Shown here in pieces: positions 11,770 to 24,262 of a DNA stretch of 64,000 nt. The stretch's first letter is position 1. Each line of letters opens with the position of its first letter. A program made the translations under genes and the position numbers. Source of the DNA: Cymodocea nodosa (lineage: Eukaryota > Streptophyta > Magnoliopsida > Alismatales > Cymodoceaceae); contig CM072342.1 in assembly GCA_036874045.1 (NCBI GenBank), positions 2,564,501 to 2,628,500 of the forward strand, given 5' to 3'. Under the pieces are notes generated by a model. The model was not told the origin of the DNA. It saw only the letters and a list, made by a program, of their open reading frames with translations, and ran no database searches.

Positions 11770-13991
11770 ATGCTGTTCACGTGCACGCCACCGCCATCGC
11801 CGCTCCGACCTGCGAAGCCCCGCCTCACCACCTGCACCACCCTTATCTCCGCTCCGGCCACCGGCGCAACTCAAGAAAGGAGGACGACTCCTCCCACGGT
11901 GAAATTGTCCTTGCCGACCTCCACTCTTCCCATTGCGGCTTCGCTTTCCGTCCTTCTATGGTCGGCCCCAGGTAACGACAACGCAACGCCCTCCACACCA
12001 GTCGATCGCTCGAACGCTACTTTTGTCGATTATCTGCTCTTTTGACCGATGCTTTTGTTTTCCTCGGTTGGTGCGTTGTTGCAGTTGGTGCCGGAATACT
12101 CTCGGGATTCTCGGGGTTGGAGTCCGTGCCGGGGCCGGAGCTGCCGAGGGTTGATTTCCTCTCCAAATGGAATGGTCGGTTAAGTTCTCTTCTTTCTCGT
12201 CGTCCACTTACAGATTGTGTTGCGATGGGTGATTACTGTTCCTTTTTCCTTTCCTCAGAGGCAAACCAGAAGAAGTACGCCGAGCTTGACTCCAGATTTA
12301 GGTCTTCCAAAGTGCTCCAGGGGTTGCTCGAGAAATCCAGATCCAACAAAGAGAAGTACCTTTTTTTCTCATCTCTCTTTGTGGATAGACATGACTTTCT
12401 GGGACTATGAATACGTGTCTCACCTATTTGCCAGAAAAATTAGCTATATTATAAGATTCTGTAAATTCGAAAAGAACCTAGAATAATATATCAACTCACA
12501 TCAATATTTGAATTGATCATTTGTCTGGCCTCCCACATCGTCATCAATCTTAGACAAATTCACCATACTCCTTGCACCAATGTCATCATTGTTGGATCCT
12601 TTCCTTTGGCAGAGTAGGTCATTTTAAGAGTTTATATGTCCACCACACAACCCTCAGCCAGGCATGATGCCCTGGGTCTTTATTGGAGACTTGTGCGATC
12701 GAAAAATAATAGAAATAAAATAGTAGAATTTTTTTTTTTCACGTTTTTTTATGTTTGTGTCGGTAAGAACAAGAAGAAATAATTTTCTGTCGTTTTTTTT
12801 TGTATTAAAGAAAATATTTTTTATCTTATCTTTTCAAAAAATGACAGAAAATTGATATAGACTTATAATATAATAAATAATATATAATTATAATAATTTA
12901 AAATATAGTAATTATAATTATAATAATAATTAACATATTATAATGATAATATATTAAAATAAATAATAACATTAATGTAATATCAAGGAGTATGATTATA
13001 ATAATAAATAAAGAATAACATATTATAATTATAATATATTAAAAAAAAATGTTGAAGAATGATACTAGATTATAATACATTAAAATATAATAATGTTAAC
13101 ACTATAAGAATAATAATACATTCACGTATTCAGCAACTTAATAATATTTTAAATAACATTAATTTGAACACAACTTAATAATATTAAATAATACATGAAT
13201 ATATTATTTCTAAAAAATTTTAGATTGTAATGAACAATGTTGTTTATGTTAATTACAAACATATATTTCACATGTTACTTTTGAATTTAATGAAAGATTA
13301 ATATATACTATAATATTTAAAATATTACTTTTGAAATATAATATTTATTATTTATTTTTTTTAAAAATTATTAACTTTTTAATTTCCTATCATTTTTGTC
13401 AAATTGATAGTTTTTTTTGTCAATTTATTATTTAATATTTTAAAAATTATTAAATAATGTTATTTCTTGTCATTTCTTGCAATTGTACAAACATCTCATT
13501 TTTCATGTTTCGCTTATTTAGTTTGATGCATAAATGATCTTATATTTTTTTATCATATACTATCAGTTTCATTTCTTATCATTTCTATAATTTCCTGTCA
13601 TTTCATTTTTTAACAGAAAATATGCATAAACATACCTTAATTAGCTTTGATAACATTTGATAGAAACTTACCTCGAAAGTTATCTGATGTGTGACTATTG
13701 ATCACCCTAAGGACCAACAATTTGGTAACAAGTTTCCTTAATATTTAATAATAAAGGGGACTTAAAATCAACTGTTTGACTGTTTTGTCTGGAGTAGATG
13801 GAAGGATAATAACGTTGTTAGTTAACAGTTATTTGTAACAAATAACCAGGAATCAGAGAAAGATCCAAGATAAATACTGCCTAAGGGGGGCAGAATGGGG
13901 CATCGGTGATTGCTCAACACAGGGAATGACAGAACAAGAAAAGACTGATTTTATAGAAGCTCTGAAGGAGAGAACCACTGGACGAGAATAA
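11770..13991 (+). CDS. Conserved plant protein, probably plastid-targeted, 176 aa, 4 exons
   Basis: Exons 11770-11971, 12085-12174, 12259-12355 and 13850-13991 join in phase to 176 codons plus TAA. The N-terminus is Pro/Ser/Thr-rich and basic with few acids, like a transit peptide, then has a hydrophobic stretch (LPIAASLSVLLW, about 53-64), which could be a second, lumen-type targeting element. The mature part has GFSGLESVPGPELPRVDFL, a charged helix (NQKKYAELDSRF), and a conserved C-terminal block KYCLRGAEWGIGDCSTQGM with two cysteines. I recognise this combination as a conserved plant family but cannot give a function. Intron 3 is about 1.5 kb and contains repeat copy B. Gene structure is well supported; plastid location is inferred. 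Confidence 0.8.
12742..13645 (-). repeat. AT-rich dispersed repeat, copy B, in an intron
   Basis: Reverse-oriented partner of the block at about 8010-8815, lying wholly within intron 3 of the 176-aa gene. Its outer ends (CACGTTTTTTTATGTTTGTG on the left; complement of TATGTTTATGCATATTTTC on the right) share ATGTTTRTG words, suggesting diverged terminal inverted repeats. No open frame of note. Boundaries are approximate, and I could not identify a target duplication. Confidence 0.75.
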
Positions 13992-14705
13992 ATTAGTACT
14001 CTAACCAAGTCATTTTTCTTGCTGTCCGAGACAATCACACTGTATGATTCATCATGTTCTTGGTATATATGCTACCTTTTATTGCAATTAAGATAGTTAT
14101 TTGTAGATACGGATGGGGTGTAACTCATGCCTAATACCGTGAACGTGCGCAAGAGGAGTTTCAGCAACGCTCTTCTTGAATTTCTTCGTTGAATGGTTTT
14201 TGTCTTTCCAAGGATGAGTAAATTCAATCCAAACACCTACGACACTCCTTTTCCTCTAACATTTCATTGAAGGACTACTGTCAAAAAAATCCCAAATAAT
14301 CGTAGATAATCAGTAACACGTAAAGAAACATCCTCACTTAAAACGTTTGAATCAGTGGATTTCGTATAATAAGGTGTTGTGATAGACAACGGCAATACTG
14401 AAACGTCCTTATTTGTCAAAAACCACACAAAATCCCCAATTGACTGCTAAGTTGCAAGTAAAAATGCAAGTGTCACATTCACGTCTTCTGTGGCGAAATA
14501 CAAGACGTTGGCGATATATATGTTTCCAAAAAAATTTCGTAGTTTTCAAAACGTACGTTTGAACCAAATGAAACCACGTACAATGGTTTTGTTTGGTTTA
14601 ATTAATCAATCCATTTGAACCATCGATATCAATCAACAAATATCTGCTAGTTCTGCGTTTTTCTGCTGTACATATTGTTACATGCGCCCCAACAGAACCA
14701 AGTTT
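13992..14705. other. Intergenic between convergent genes
   Basis: About 700 bases separate the stop of the plus-strand 176-aa gene from the stop of the minus-strand TBL gene. It should hold both 3' untranslated regions. No other feature seen. Confidence 0.6.
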
Positions 14706-17700
14706 CTACCTTACAGATAGTTTGGACACAAGCAAGTCATTCCAAATATCGGTGATTCCCGGTAGGCACCAATGCATGCAGTCTTCGTGTTTCTTACCAC
14801 CTGCCACTGAAGGATGAGCATCTGCTCTGAATTCACTCATATGAGTGATATCCAATATCTGAAAATTTGATCCCTTCATCGCTCTGTATAGGTGTTCGTT
14901 CACTAATCTAGCCTCAACATTAGTTCCATTGTTCTTCAGAGAGAAAAGCTGCTCCACCTAAATGAATTAAGTGAAAATTAGCATCTGTATTCCATGACGG
15001 GTATCAAATAACAAAAATTTGACATTTTGTCCAAAGCCAAGGATCATATAGGGCATCTCTAAGAGACTGTTCTATTGATTTATAATCAAAAGCTGGAAAA
15101 CAGAATTTGCTTCACTAAGGAAATTATGAAAAGAAAATGAATTGACCAAGAAAAGAGAAATAAAAGATGGCAAACTAATTAGATTGCCATGGAAAATGAC
15201 AATAATGTTGAACAGAGCGTGCTTATAAGTACCTGTATCGGCAATAGAGGCTGAGTGCGCTGACATTTACCACCTTGATACCAATCACCTCCTTCAAAAT
15301 GCCTTGGAGATTGTGTACGAAAGAATCTAGAAGATCCACTTTTTGCCCTTTTTTCCACAAAGAGTATCTGTTCATAAACCGCATAATTGGGATTTGTGAA
15401 TCATCATGAATGATAACTAGGAAAATGTGGCATGTTGTTTTTTCATCAGAAATTCAGGACGGACAATTTCCATATAGAGAACAGCTGATCCTGGTTTATT
15501 ATCCCGAAATATCTAACAAAATGTAAATGCAGTATTTCTTCTCTGTCAAAGGGAGATCAAAAGATGACATTCAATGATAACGATTCATAATGCAAAAGCT
15601 ATGAGAATTCGTACCATATGCTTCAGTGCCATGTCCAACCCCTGTTCAGGAGAAATAGGTGGTAGCACAGGCCTTCCATTTTCGAAAAAGAGCATTGGTG
15701 ATTGAATTGGATCAAACTTCGAGGGTGCCCACCACCTAAAGATGTGAATTAAATACAAATTTCAGACAGCACCAAGATACAGTCAAACAAGTTCTAACCA
15801 TTGTATAGGATTCTCAATTGAGAATAAGATTTGACAATTGAAATTAACTGCTAATTTATTGATGTAATCAGATAACTATAACTGTAACTGGCATGCCCTT
15901 GCTTTATTTCAAGTGAAAGTAGAACATTCTTTGCTCTTTAGGAAATAAGGCAACTTAAAGATTACACGTTTTAGATTTTCCTGATGAAATAAGAACATAT
16001 ATTTTTATCAATAAAAAACATGAATGCAGATAGCCTTGAATTTGTAATAGGTGCAAGAAGTGGCTTTTCAACTTTGTTCCCAAGGGAGGTCATATTCTTT
16101 GAAGATTAAATATTACCAGTGGCCGGTGTTTAAGATAAGAATATCATGAAAGCTTGGAGCATCCACCCATGTGCGCGATGGAATGTCAACATCAACTCTG
16201 TAACCTTGGTTGTACCCGAGTGACTCCAATGCACCTCCACTTGGGTTTGCTGTCCAACTGTTTTGTACGACAAATACATACAGGTAAATCTCATTAACTT
16301 TTTTTATGTATTGCAAAAATGAGCACAGAAAAATACAATGCAAAATGTCAAATGTTAATGTTACCTCTCATGTAGTTAAATACAGTACGAGTTTGATTCA
16401 TGAAAATTTGGAAAATATATATACATGACACGAACAACTTATAGTAATGAGTAATGACAACCACAATGCTCTGTATCCCACTAAGAGAGGTCAACAACAT
16501 GGATCATTTAAAAAATTTACCTTATATAGTGCTATCTCACCCGACAAATTATGCTTATTTAGATTTTTTCACTAAAATTGATCAATGTAAATTTCATACA
16601 CACATGCCTTACTCTACACCGCCCATTTAAATTATTTTTTTAAGAAGCTCTTTTTTATATGGAATGTGTTAGTATAGTTGTTGAAAGATAACAAAGTTTT
16701 AGTAAATGAAAGTAAAAATAGAAATTAATTCTAACTTCTAAACTAGAATTACAAATACCCTAAAGTTCAAAAAGCTCAAATTAAGCAAAACTACAACTGA
16801 ATAAATTGAATTGTAAATTTAACAATAATAGGATAATTAATGAGCACATAAAATTAGATGGTCATGAGATCCTTAGAAGTAAAATTTTAGATACTTAGGA
16901 TGTACAATAATCAACAATGGAGCTATTAAAAAAATCGTCCACAATTGAAAGTAGATTAGATGAAGTGAAGAAATGCATTTGAAGCATTAGAGATAAACAA
17001 ATATTCTTAAAATTACAAGTAAAATTCTATAAGATGTTTATTCATCCAATTACACTTTACAACAGAGAATAGATTTCATGTGCAATATATCCATCCAGTT
17101 ATGAATTATAACATTTTAAGAGTTAAGTTCAGAAATGATTTTGTTCGCAATAGATTAGAAGTAATAAATGAGGAAGAAATGAGAGTAAGGTGTTTTAGAT
17201 GGTTTATTGATGTCTACAAAAGGCATAAAGGAAGGTAAATGAATGAAATGAGGTTAAATCAAAGTAGAATAAGAACAAAAACTAGTTGTTTGAAAATGGT
17301 AAAAAAAAATTAAATAACATAATACAGCAATCTATGCCATAATCTCACCATGTAAGGTCGGACATATGAATCCCTTTTTTTCCACATATTTTTATCTATG
17401 ATTAAATATTCAGTTAAATTACATAAATTTAAATATTTTCTCATAATTCCTAATCAAGTAGTTTTAGGATTTCCTTTAATTTTTTTAGTCTCTTTTGCGT
17501 TAACTAATTCTCTTCTCTTAACTAATGCATCTTTTCACCTCCTGTAAATATGATCAAATCACCTAGGCCCAAAATAACGTAATATAATAGAAAATTTAAT
17601 ATCATATAGAAATAAATGGAGTAAAAGACTTCATGTTGCTAGTCCATGATGCCTATGTGCAGACACGAGTATGAGTATCAACATAGGTACAAATATGAAT

Positions 17701-19689
17701 ATCTTACATTTTTAAATTAAATGACAGAGACTGATAAGAGTGTTACTTCCAATGACATAAACATACAACACAAATGCAAATAATATATATAAATAGTATG
17801 GAATTTTATAAAATAACTAATAATCAGATAAAAAATCAATAAATTTAAAACACTACCTAAATTACATTGATAACCAATAAATTTATACAACATACATCAA
17901 ATGCTAATAGTGAAATACCTTCATGATTTGTCATAATATGATAAATATATGTTTGATCATAAATCATAAGTAATAAAATGTTGATACAAGTCACAGAAAA
18001 TACAATGATGACTTAAGTCATAACTAATAATAGGGAAGCACAATGTCAACGTATTGTGCACATATGATATCAGCATGGCATACAACCACAAGTATTGAGC
18101 ATGGAATTAAATATCAACATATATCAATGAACTTTCAACAGAATGTGCCAATTTTTTATTTATCAAAGCAATACCAAAAACAAAGTCAACATGGTAATTT
18201 ATTAATAAAAGGTGATTTTCTTTACCATATTTCCACCAGCCTAATTCCAACATAATAACATTTTACTGATACATGCCAACTTTTCAACTACCAAAATTCA
18301 ATATGAAATTGAAATTGAATACCTTGGCATTGAGGTATCACAGTTATTGCATCATATTTGAGCATAGAATCAATCCATATTATGCTCTCATCCATAAGAC
18401 AATGGTGACAAATAGCATGCAAACCTATCTTTCAATTTCTTTAATGAAATGTACAGCACAAGCATGCAGTACAGAAACAACACATACACATTAAATGTCA
18501 AACAATATCTCACATCTATTTGTTTACGCAGTGTAAATAGATGGTGAAGAAGATCATAACACTTGTCATATGCTATCCTTCTAGTTCCTACCCATCGTAC
18601 TTCTTAATCCTCACCTTCTTTTTTCTCACTTCACTTCCATCATTCCCATTTTCACTGCATGAGACAGCTAGCGAACTAACCAATCTCATGGAGCTTCAAA
18701 TGGTCAATAGTAGTACAGCAAGACTATTTGAACATTGATTTACTTATCTTTTCGTTGGTCAATATTGTCGCCAAAATGAATGGCTTGCAAGGATAGAAGC
18801 TCAATGCTTGAGGACGTACATCCATTCAACAATAGGAACCAACGCCTTCTCTCACTATGTGCAGTGGGCAACAGCATGTTCTCTTCGTTTATTTCTATCT
18901 GGCTATGTTCATTGTTGATTATCTAAGTTTAAATCTTACATTATTTAATCATCAAACATGCAACCTGATCACCAAATGACAGGAAGAAGAATCCAACGGA
19001 GAACATCTGATCTGAAAGAAAGAGGAAAATAAGAAATTTCTTACCTACCATACTGAACCAAGAGATTAGTCCGGTGGTATGCCACCGTGAGATTGTACTC
19101 CAGAAAAGTAAACCCTCTATCCGCCCCGCACGGTCGCCACTTCTTGACCTCACTCGCCACCTTCTTCAGAGTACAGACCAATGACACGAACATGTTCCTG
19201 TTCAACGAATCCCCCACAAATCCTGCACCCACAGACACACGCATCACCACCTCGCCAACGACAAAATTCCAAGCGAAAAGAGAGAGAGGAAAATATAGGA
19301 ACGAAAGGTCCTTCATCTTCCTCAATACCTATGTTCTTGTTCCTGAACCTTAGGAGGAAGTCCACCGGATGGAGGGGATGCAGGTCGCACCCGCGAGGCT
19401 GCCATTCCCAACCGATCAAGTCCCTCGCATTGGATTTGCCACCAGCAATGCAGTTCCATCCCTTGAAGATCTCCTTGCAGGTGTGGTCGTAGCGGAGACG
19501 CGGCGTGGAGGCGCGGATCCAGACACCATCGGAGTAGTTGCAGGGAGGAAAGGGAGGGCGAGTGGATGGGAGTGGGGCTCTGGGGGAGGGGAAGATGAGT
19601 AAGAGGGAGGCGAAGAAGAAGAAGCAGAGAAGGAGGGGGAGGGCGAGGAGGTGGACGGATCTCTTGGTGGAGTGCGGCGGCGTGGCCAT
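14706..19689 (-). CDS. Trichome birefringence-like (TBL) protein, TBL13-like, 395 aa, 6 exons
   Basis: Putative Golgi polysaccharide O-acetyltransferase of the TBL/DUF231 (PC-esterase) family. Exons (minus): 19689-19329, 19222-19045, 16257-16117, 15735-15615, 15367-15233, 14957-14706; phases close at 395 codons. The N-terminus has a single hydrophobic anchor (about 13-34) and a Pro-rich stem, as in type II Golgi enzymes. The TBL domain starts at CNYSDGVWI; the GDS motif is in FVGDSLNRNMF (Ser at about 126), and the DxxH motif is DCMH (Asp 371, His 374), so the expected Ser-Asp-His set is intact. Later landmarks GHWWWAP and FRTQSPRHFEGGDW are as in family members. The wording resembles TBL13-type proteins. 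The acetylated polymer cannot be told from sequence. Intron 2 (about 2.8 kb) contains LINE remnants. Confidence 0.92.
16860..17290 (+). mobile_element. LINE 3' remnant, plus orientation
   Basis: Broken plus-strand frames resemble the C-terminal part of plant LINE reverse transcriptase ORFs: LKLQVKFYKMFIHPITLYN at about 17007-17063 matches the family block (LKGKFYRTxIRPxxLYG), and RVRCFRWFIDVYKRHKG follows downstream. Stops and frameshifts are frequent, so it is inactive. It lies in intron 2 of the TBL gene, opposite to its transcription. Confidence 0.6.
17300..17560 (-). mobile_element. LINE 3' remnant, minus orientation
   Basis: Read on the minus strand, the block gives YLNLCNLTEYLIIDKNMW and then YVRPYMVRLW, resembling the end of a plant LINE ORF2 (LTExxxxDRxxWRxxIHVADPT) followed by a typical LINE 3' tail. 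It abuts the plus-oriented remnant at 16860-17290 tail to tail. Degenerate and inactive. Confidence 0.5.
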
Positions 19690-20941
19690 GGGTGGGAGTG
19701 AACACCAGGCACCGCCATCTTTTTTGTCGGAGAATTTTGTCCGACGAAATTTAAATCTCTAAATTTATGTTTATAGTTAAATTTCTTACTTTAATATTAA
19801 GAAAATTATAAAATATCACGATAATCGGTAGATTTTCGAGTGCGCTTATTAAATTTCCAGATTTTGGTTATTTTTATTAAATTTTTAAGATGATTAACGT
19901 TTTATGTATAATTTCAAGGTTAATAAATTATTTTTTATAATAGTAATAATTTTTAAATTAAAAGTGAATTTGAGTTTCTTTTTTTTGCTTAAAGGTGTTA
20001 TTAGGTAAGAAAAGATCAACATTATTATTTGCGCTTAGTTTGTTAAATTAAATTTTAATAAGGGATTGAACAAGAACTTTTACTATAAAAAGTTAATTGA
20101 AGTAATCAAACTAATTATAATAGATGTAAGTAAATATGTACTTGTTGAGTTGAATCGAACAAAATCCATCCTAATGAGAAAAGTTGAAAGACAATGAAGA
20201 TTTGTAAAAAGAATATATAGTAGTACATTCTAATCAAACTAAGGTCACTTCTTAAGTTTTCTATTCAGGTGTTTGTACTAAACCAATCTTATCAAGGTCA
20301 AAATCTACAAATCTCTTGACAAATTGCTTTACATAACTTATTGATCTTGTTTCGGACAAAGATATTGCCATTGCCATCTTGATGATCTCCTTCTTTGAGA
20401 TCATCCTTTTACATAACTTCATACGAAATTAGTATTTTTTTAAAGATTTTAACGCATTTTTTTTCCCCCCCTAAAAGGCCACTTACAATGCCCACTATTG
20501 GTTTGAGCTTAGAACTCAAAACAGTTCTTTTCTATGAATACTTGTTAGACACCTGCAGAAAATCCAAACCTTCTTTGTTGGATGGATCTAAAATAAAATT
20601 GAGACTGAATAGTTTGAAATTCTCAACAAACAATTGTATTTTTCAAAAAAAGTCAAACAATTACATGACCATTGAACTTCTTGTTCGCAACACCAAAAAA
20701 TAGTATTTCCAATAAAGCTTGCTATTAAAAAGGAATCACCTGTTGATATGATTATTAAAGTACAGCACATGCCGGACAACTCTGTTCGTTGTAGCCCAGT
20801 AAACATTTTTCCAAAGTATACGATGATCATCTATATATTGTAAGTTTATCACTATGCGAAAAAAGTACAAATAAGTAGTTGTATGCAGATTTGCCGTGTG
20901 AATTTTACTTCCTCAAGCCTGGAGATAAAAGCTTCAATGTT
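19690..20941. other. Intergenic between TBL and CGR genes
   Basis: It contains the TBL promoter (left part) and the CGR 3' untranslated region (right part). AT-rich, with no further coding signal. No clear TATA box could be assigned. Confidence 0.55.
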
Positions 20942-23900
20942 CTAGGATCTTAGGTGAAAGACTTGGCAACTTGGAATGTATGCTGTCTCACTCATAGCTT
21001 GCTTGAATCTCCTAGCTGCACCTTCCTTCTTTTCAAACTTCATGTCAACAAAATACCGTGCCCACCAAGATGAACTTCGTAGTTTGACCTTCAATTACAC
21101 ATAACCCAATGCAATTAGTTCAACAACTACTACAAGATCAAAATACAATAGAGCATTCGCAATGAAATATTTGTTGCCCCTTGATTTTCTTATTCCATGA
21201 TAAATCTAACTTTAGCTCCAAAAAGGAGTGGGAGAGGCCATTGTAATTTCAAAAAAACATATGCCAAATCAGCCGACAAAAACCTGTCGGCTATGATAAA
21301 TTTGTATACGAGAAACAATGATGGTTTCTAGGATTAAGCCGTTTCAATATTCTCATTTAAATTCTGACCATAAAAATAATAACTTTTAGAATGTTGTTGC
21401 CTAAATCTGAACCAAGCGCAAATAAGTTGTGTAATCCATTGTTGTTTGTTGACTCTACATCTATGAATTTTTCTTAACAAAAGCCCAACCAAGCCTCCCG
21501 TCTTTAGTTATGAGACTGATTCGATCCTTTATGCTTACTTTTATGAAATTATATTATTATACATTTTTCCAATTTTCACATTTATCTCTTAATCATAAAA
21601 GTCAAAATAATTTTTTGCCATACAATTATGCCAGAAAACACGAACTGGAGCAAGTGGAGATTCCATGGAAAGAAAACATTAAGTCAGGATATAAGCCAAA
21701 CAGAAGTTAGTGAGTGAGATGGATGTATACAAATATCATAGGCCAATGGGTAGGAGCTACATATTTAAGGACATACTCGACTTTCTCCTTTGGATAATTC
21801 TGAAACATTAGGTCTGTATTGTCCAGGATAACCTACACAGCAAAATTCAAACCTATCAATTAATGAAGAAGAGCTTAAAATGACCATTTAAAAATGATAA
21901 TATTTCCATCATTAGAATTTGCAATATATTTAAAATAACTAAATAATAACAGGTTCAATGGAATACAATCCTGAAAAGTTGACCTATTCTGTAAAAAAGG
22001 TAAAAGTGAATCAAACATGAATAAGAATGGTGGGAAATTTAATTACACCATTATCAACAAAGCAATCATACCAAATATCACAACTATGACTTTATTGAAA
22101 CAAGGTTTGGCTTATTCAAATTTTCTAATATCTTAACCATACAGCCTCCATAGCTGGAAAAGGAAGCTGTAAACAAAGAACTTAAGTTATCATTTTACAA
22201 TTTCAACCATGACATTGAACAGAAGAACAATAAACACACACACGCCTATAGGATGAGACCCAAAATATAACCCAAGAATATTTCATAATAATATAGAAAG
22301 AAACCAATGCAGCAACACATGAAAGAAAATTGCAAAACTTCAAAATTTTAGTACTGAAAAAATAGTTAGCTCAGAAAAATTACCTGAAAAAACAACAAGA
22401 CCATCAATTGACTGTCTTGATAAATCTTGGAGGGTTCCATTTAGGTACCTTGTTGACAGATAATCCAATGCATCTGATATGATAACAAGGGAAAATGATT
22501 TTGGCTTGTAAGGAAGAGAATACTTTAAATCAGCCACACGAACAATGCCCTTCTTCACCAGAGTTTTGCAATTTAAGGAACCATCCTTCAACTCATATGG
22601 TTCAATACCCCAGACTTCTGTATCTCCCAATTTCAGTAACTTGGAAACTACTGAACAAGTGTCAAGACCGACATGCAACACTTTATGCATGCTATCACCA
22701 TATGCTCTCTTTAGGGAAGGTATTGCTTGTTGAACATCCATTGAACATGAACCTTCAGATAAGATCATAAGAGAGAAATATATGATAGAAAATTCCTTCT
22801 CAAATTTCATATACCATATACGATTCATTTTTATGCATGCTACTTGTCATGAGGCACATCATATTAATGGACATTGCAAACTTATATAATAGAAATTATA
22901 GCCACTGAATACTGTGTTACTGTGACTCTCAGTGAGTACAAACTAAAAATGTCATTAATGTTAGTATTTTCTATTATTCTGAGTATGTTATATTACAATA
23001 AAAAAAATGACGACAATCCCAATGCACAAGGTTCTCACTAATGTAGGATTTGAGGAATGTTCAATTGTACCTAGCCTTATATCTATAAATGGAAAAATTG
23101 TTTTCTAGGATTCTACAAAGTGTCCAAATCAGAATGTTACATCAAGGCTCATCCTGAAATTATTTATAGCCATAAAGGAAATTTAAATAAAGATAACGAG
23201 TATTCAGCCCTACAGATATGTTTATGAAATTTGAAGAAGAAATGAAGATATATCCAAATTTGAGCAATTACATGTTTGTACATCAGAATAATTCCGAGTC
23301 AATATCTATAATTCATCCCAGTTTTAACATAATTTTTTTACAAAATACACCAAACAAGGTGATTTTCAACTATAGAGTCCTCAAATTGCAACAGAGAAGG
23401 AGTTTCCAAACTAAGAGCTATCATATATGATTTGAAACTAGTCAAACAACTCCTCATTGCAGATCAAATCAAGATTGCTCTCATTTAGTGCCATAAAATA
23501 CAAAACGGGGAAATCACAAATTAAATTATCTGCTTCAATTGTTGTGGAAGGATAAACAAAGTATTCACGAGAATAGAAACAATATTTCATCTTATTGTTT
23601 GATAAAAATTGAATGATACAAGAGAATATAAAACAATATTTCATCTAATTATTAGATAAAAATTGAACGCATAGGAGTAAAAATAGAGTAAAAAGAGCTA
23701 TCTCTAACCTTCAAACTTGAAAGCTTCTCTGTCATTTGAAAACCTGCCTGATTAAGATTTAAGAACACCCGCATAACCAAATAAGCAGAAAATTAGAGAT
23801 GGTCAACCAAACAAAATATAATGTCATCAACAACAGAAGTACTATAGCTTTAAATTATGATTCATCCGCTGGGATGTCAAATTAATTCTACATAATCAAT

Positions 23901-24262
23901 TGAGGGAACCACATTCACCCGGTCACATCAACTTCAGTTGAAACAAGGAAAAGCATACGGACCTAACCCATTGTACAAATAACCGACGAGAACAAGTCCA
24001 CCCTGAAAAAAAATCAGAAAACACCCATACCATCAGATACAAACAAGATTGGCATCACACTAAAAAAGGAGAACATTCATGCACGAAAAAGTAATCTATA
24101 CTTCAGAGGCTCAATCGCAAATGAGATGAAAAAAATTACCAATGTGACGAGGCCGACGGATAATAAGGACGAAGAACGAGACTGAAGGTGAAGTGAAGTA
24201 GCACGTGCAACGCTGGCGGAATCCCCAACACGCCTAGGAATGGCAGTAGCTCTCCTAGACAT
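20942..24262 (-). CDS. CGR3: CGR2/CGR3-type Golgi pectin methyltransferase, 257 aa, 6 exons
   Basis: Homologue of Arabidopsis CGR2/CGR3, Golgi proteins that methylesterify homogalacturonan. Exons (minus): 24262-24140, 24002-23963, 23747-23709, 22752-22384, 21832-21777, 21088-20942; phases close to 257 codons plus TAG, matching the family length. The N-terminus begins MSRRATAIPRRV and is followed by a membrane anchor (about 32-53), then a lumenal SAM-dependent methyltransferase fold: VLHVG at about 92-96, GIEPYEL, and SDALDYLS at about 160-167. The C-terminus LRSSSWWARYF and CQVFHLRS are family hallmarks. I cannot tell CGR2 from CGR3 orthology. The next minus-strand gene, TBL, also modifies wall polymers. 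Confidence 0.92.

Noticed and set aside
19369-19762. Plus-strand open frames rich in Gly, Arg and Lys
   Set aside because: Antisense shadows of GC-rich TBL exon 1.
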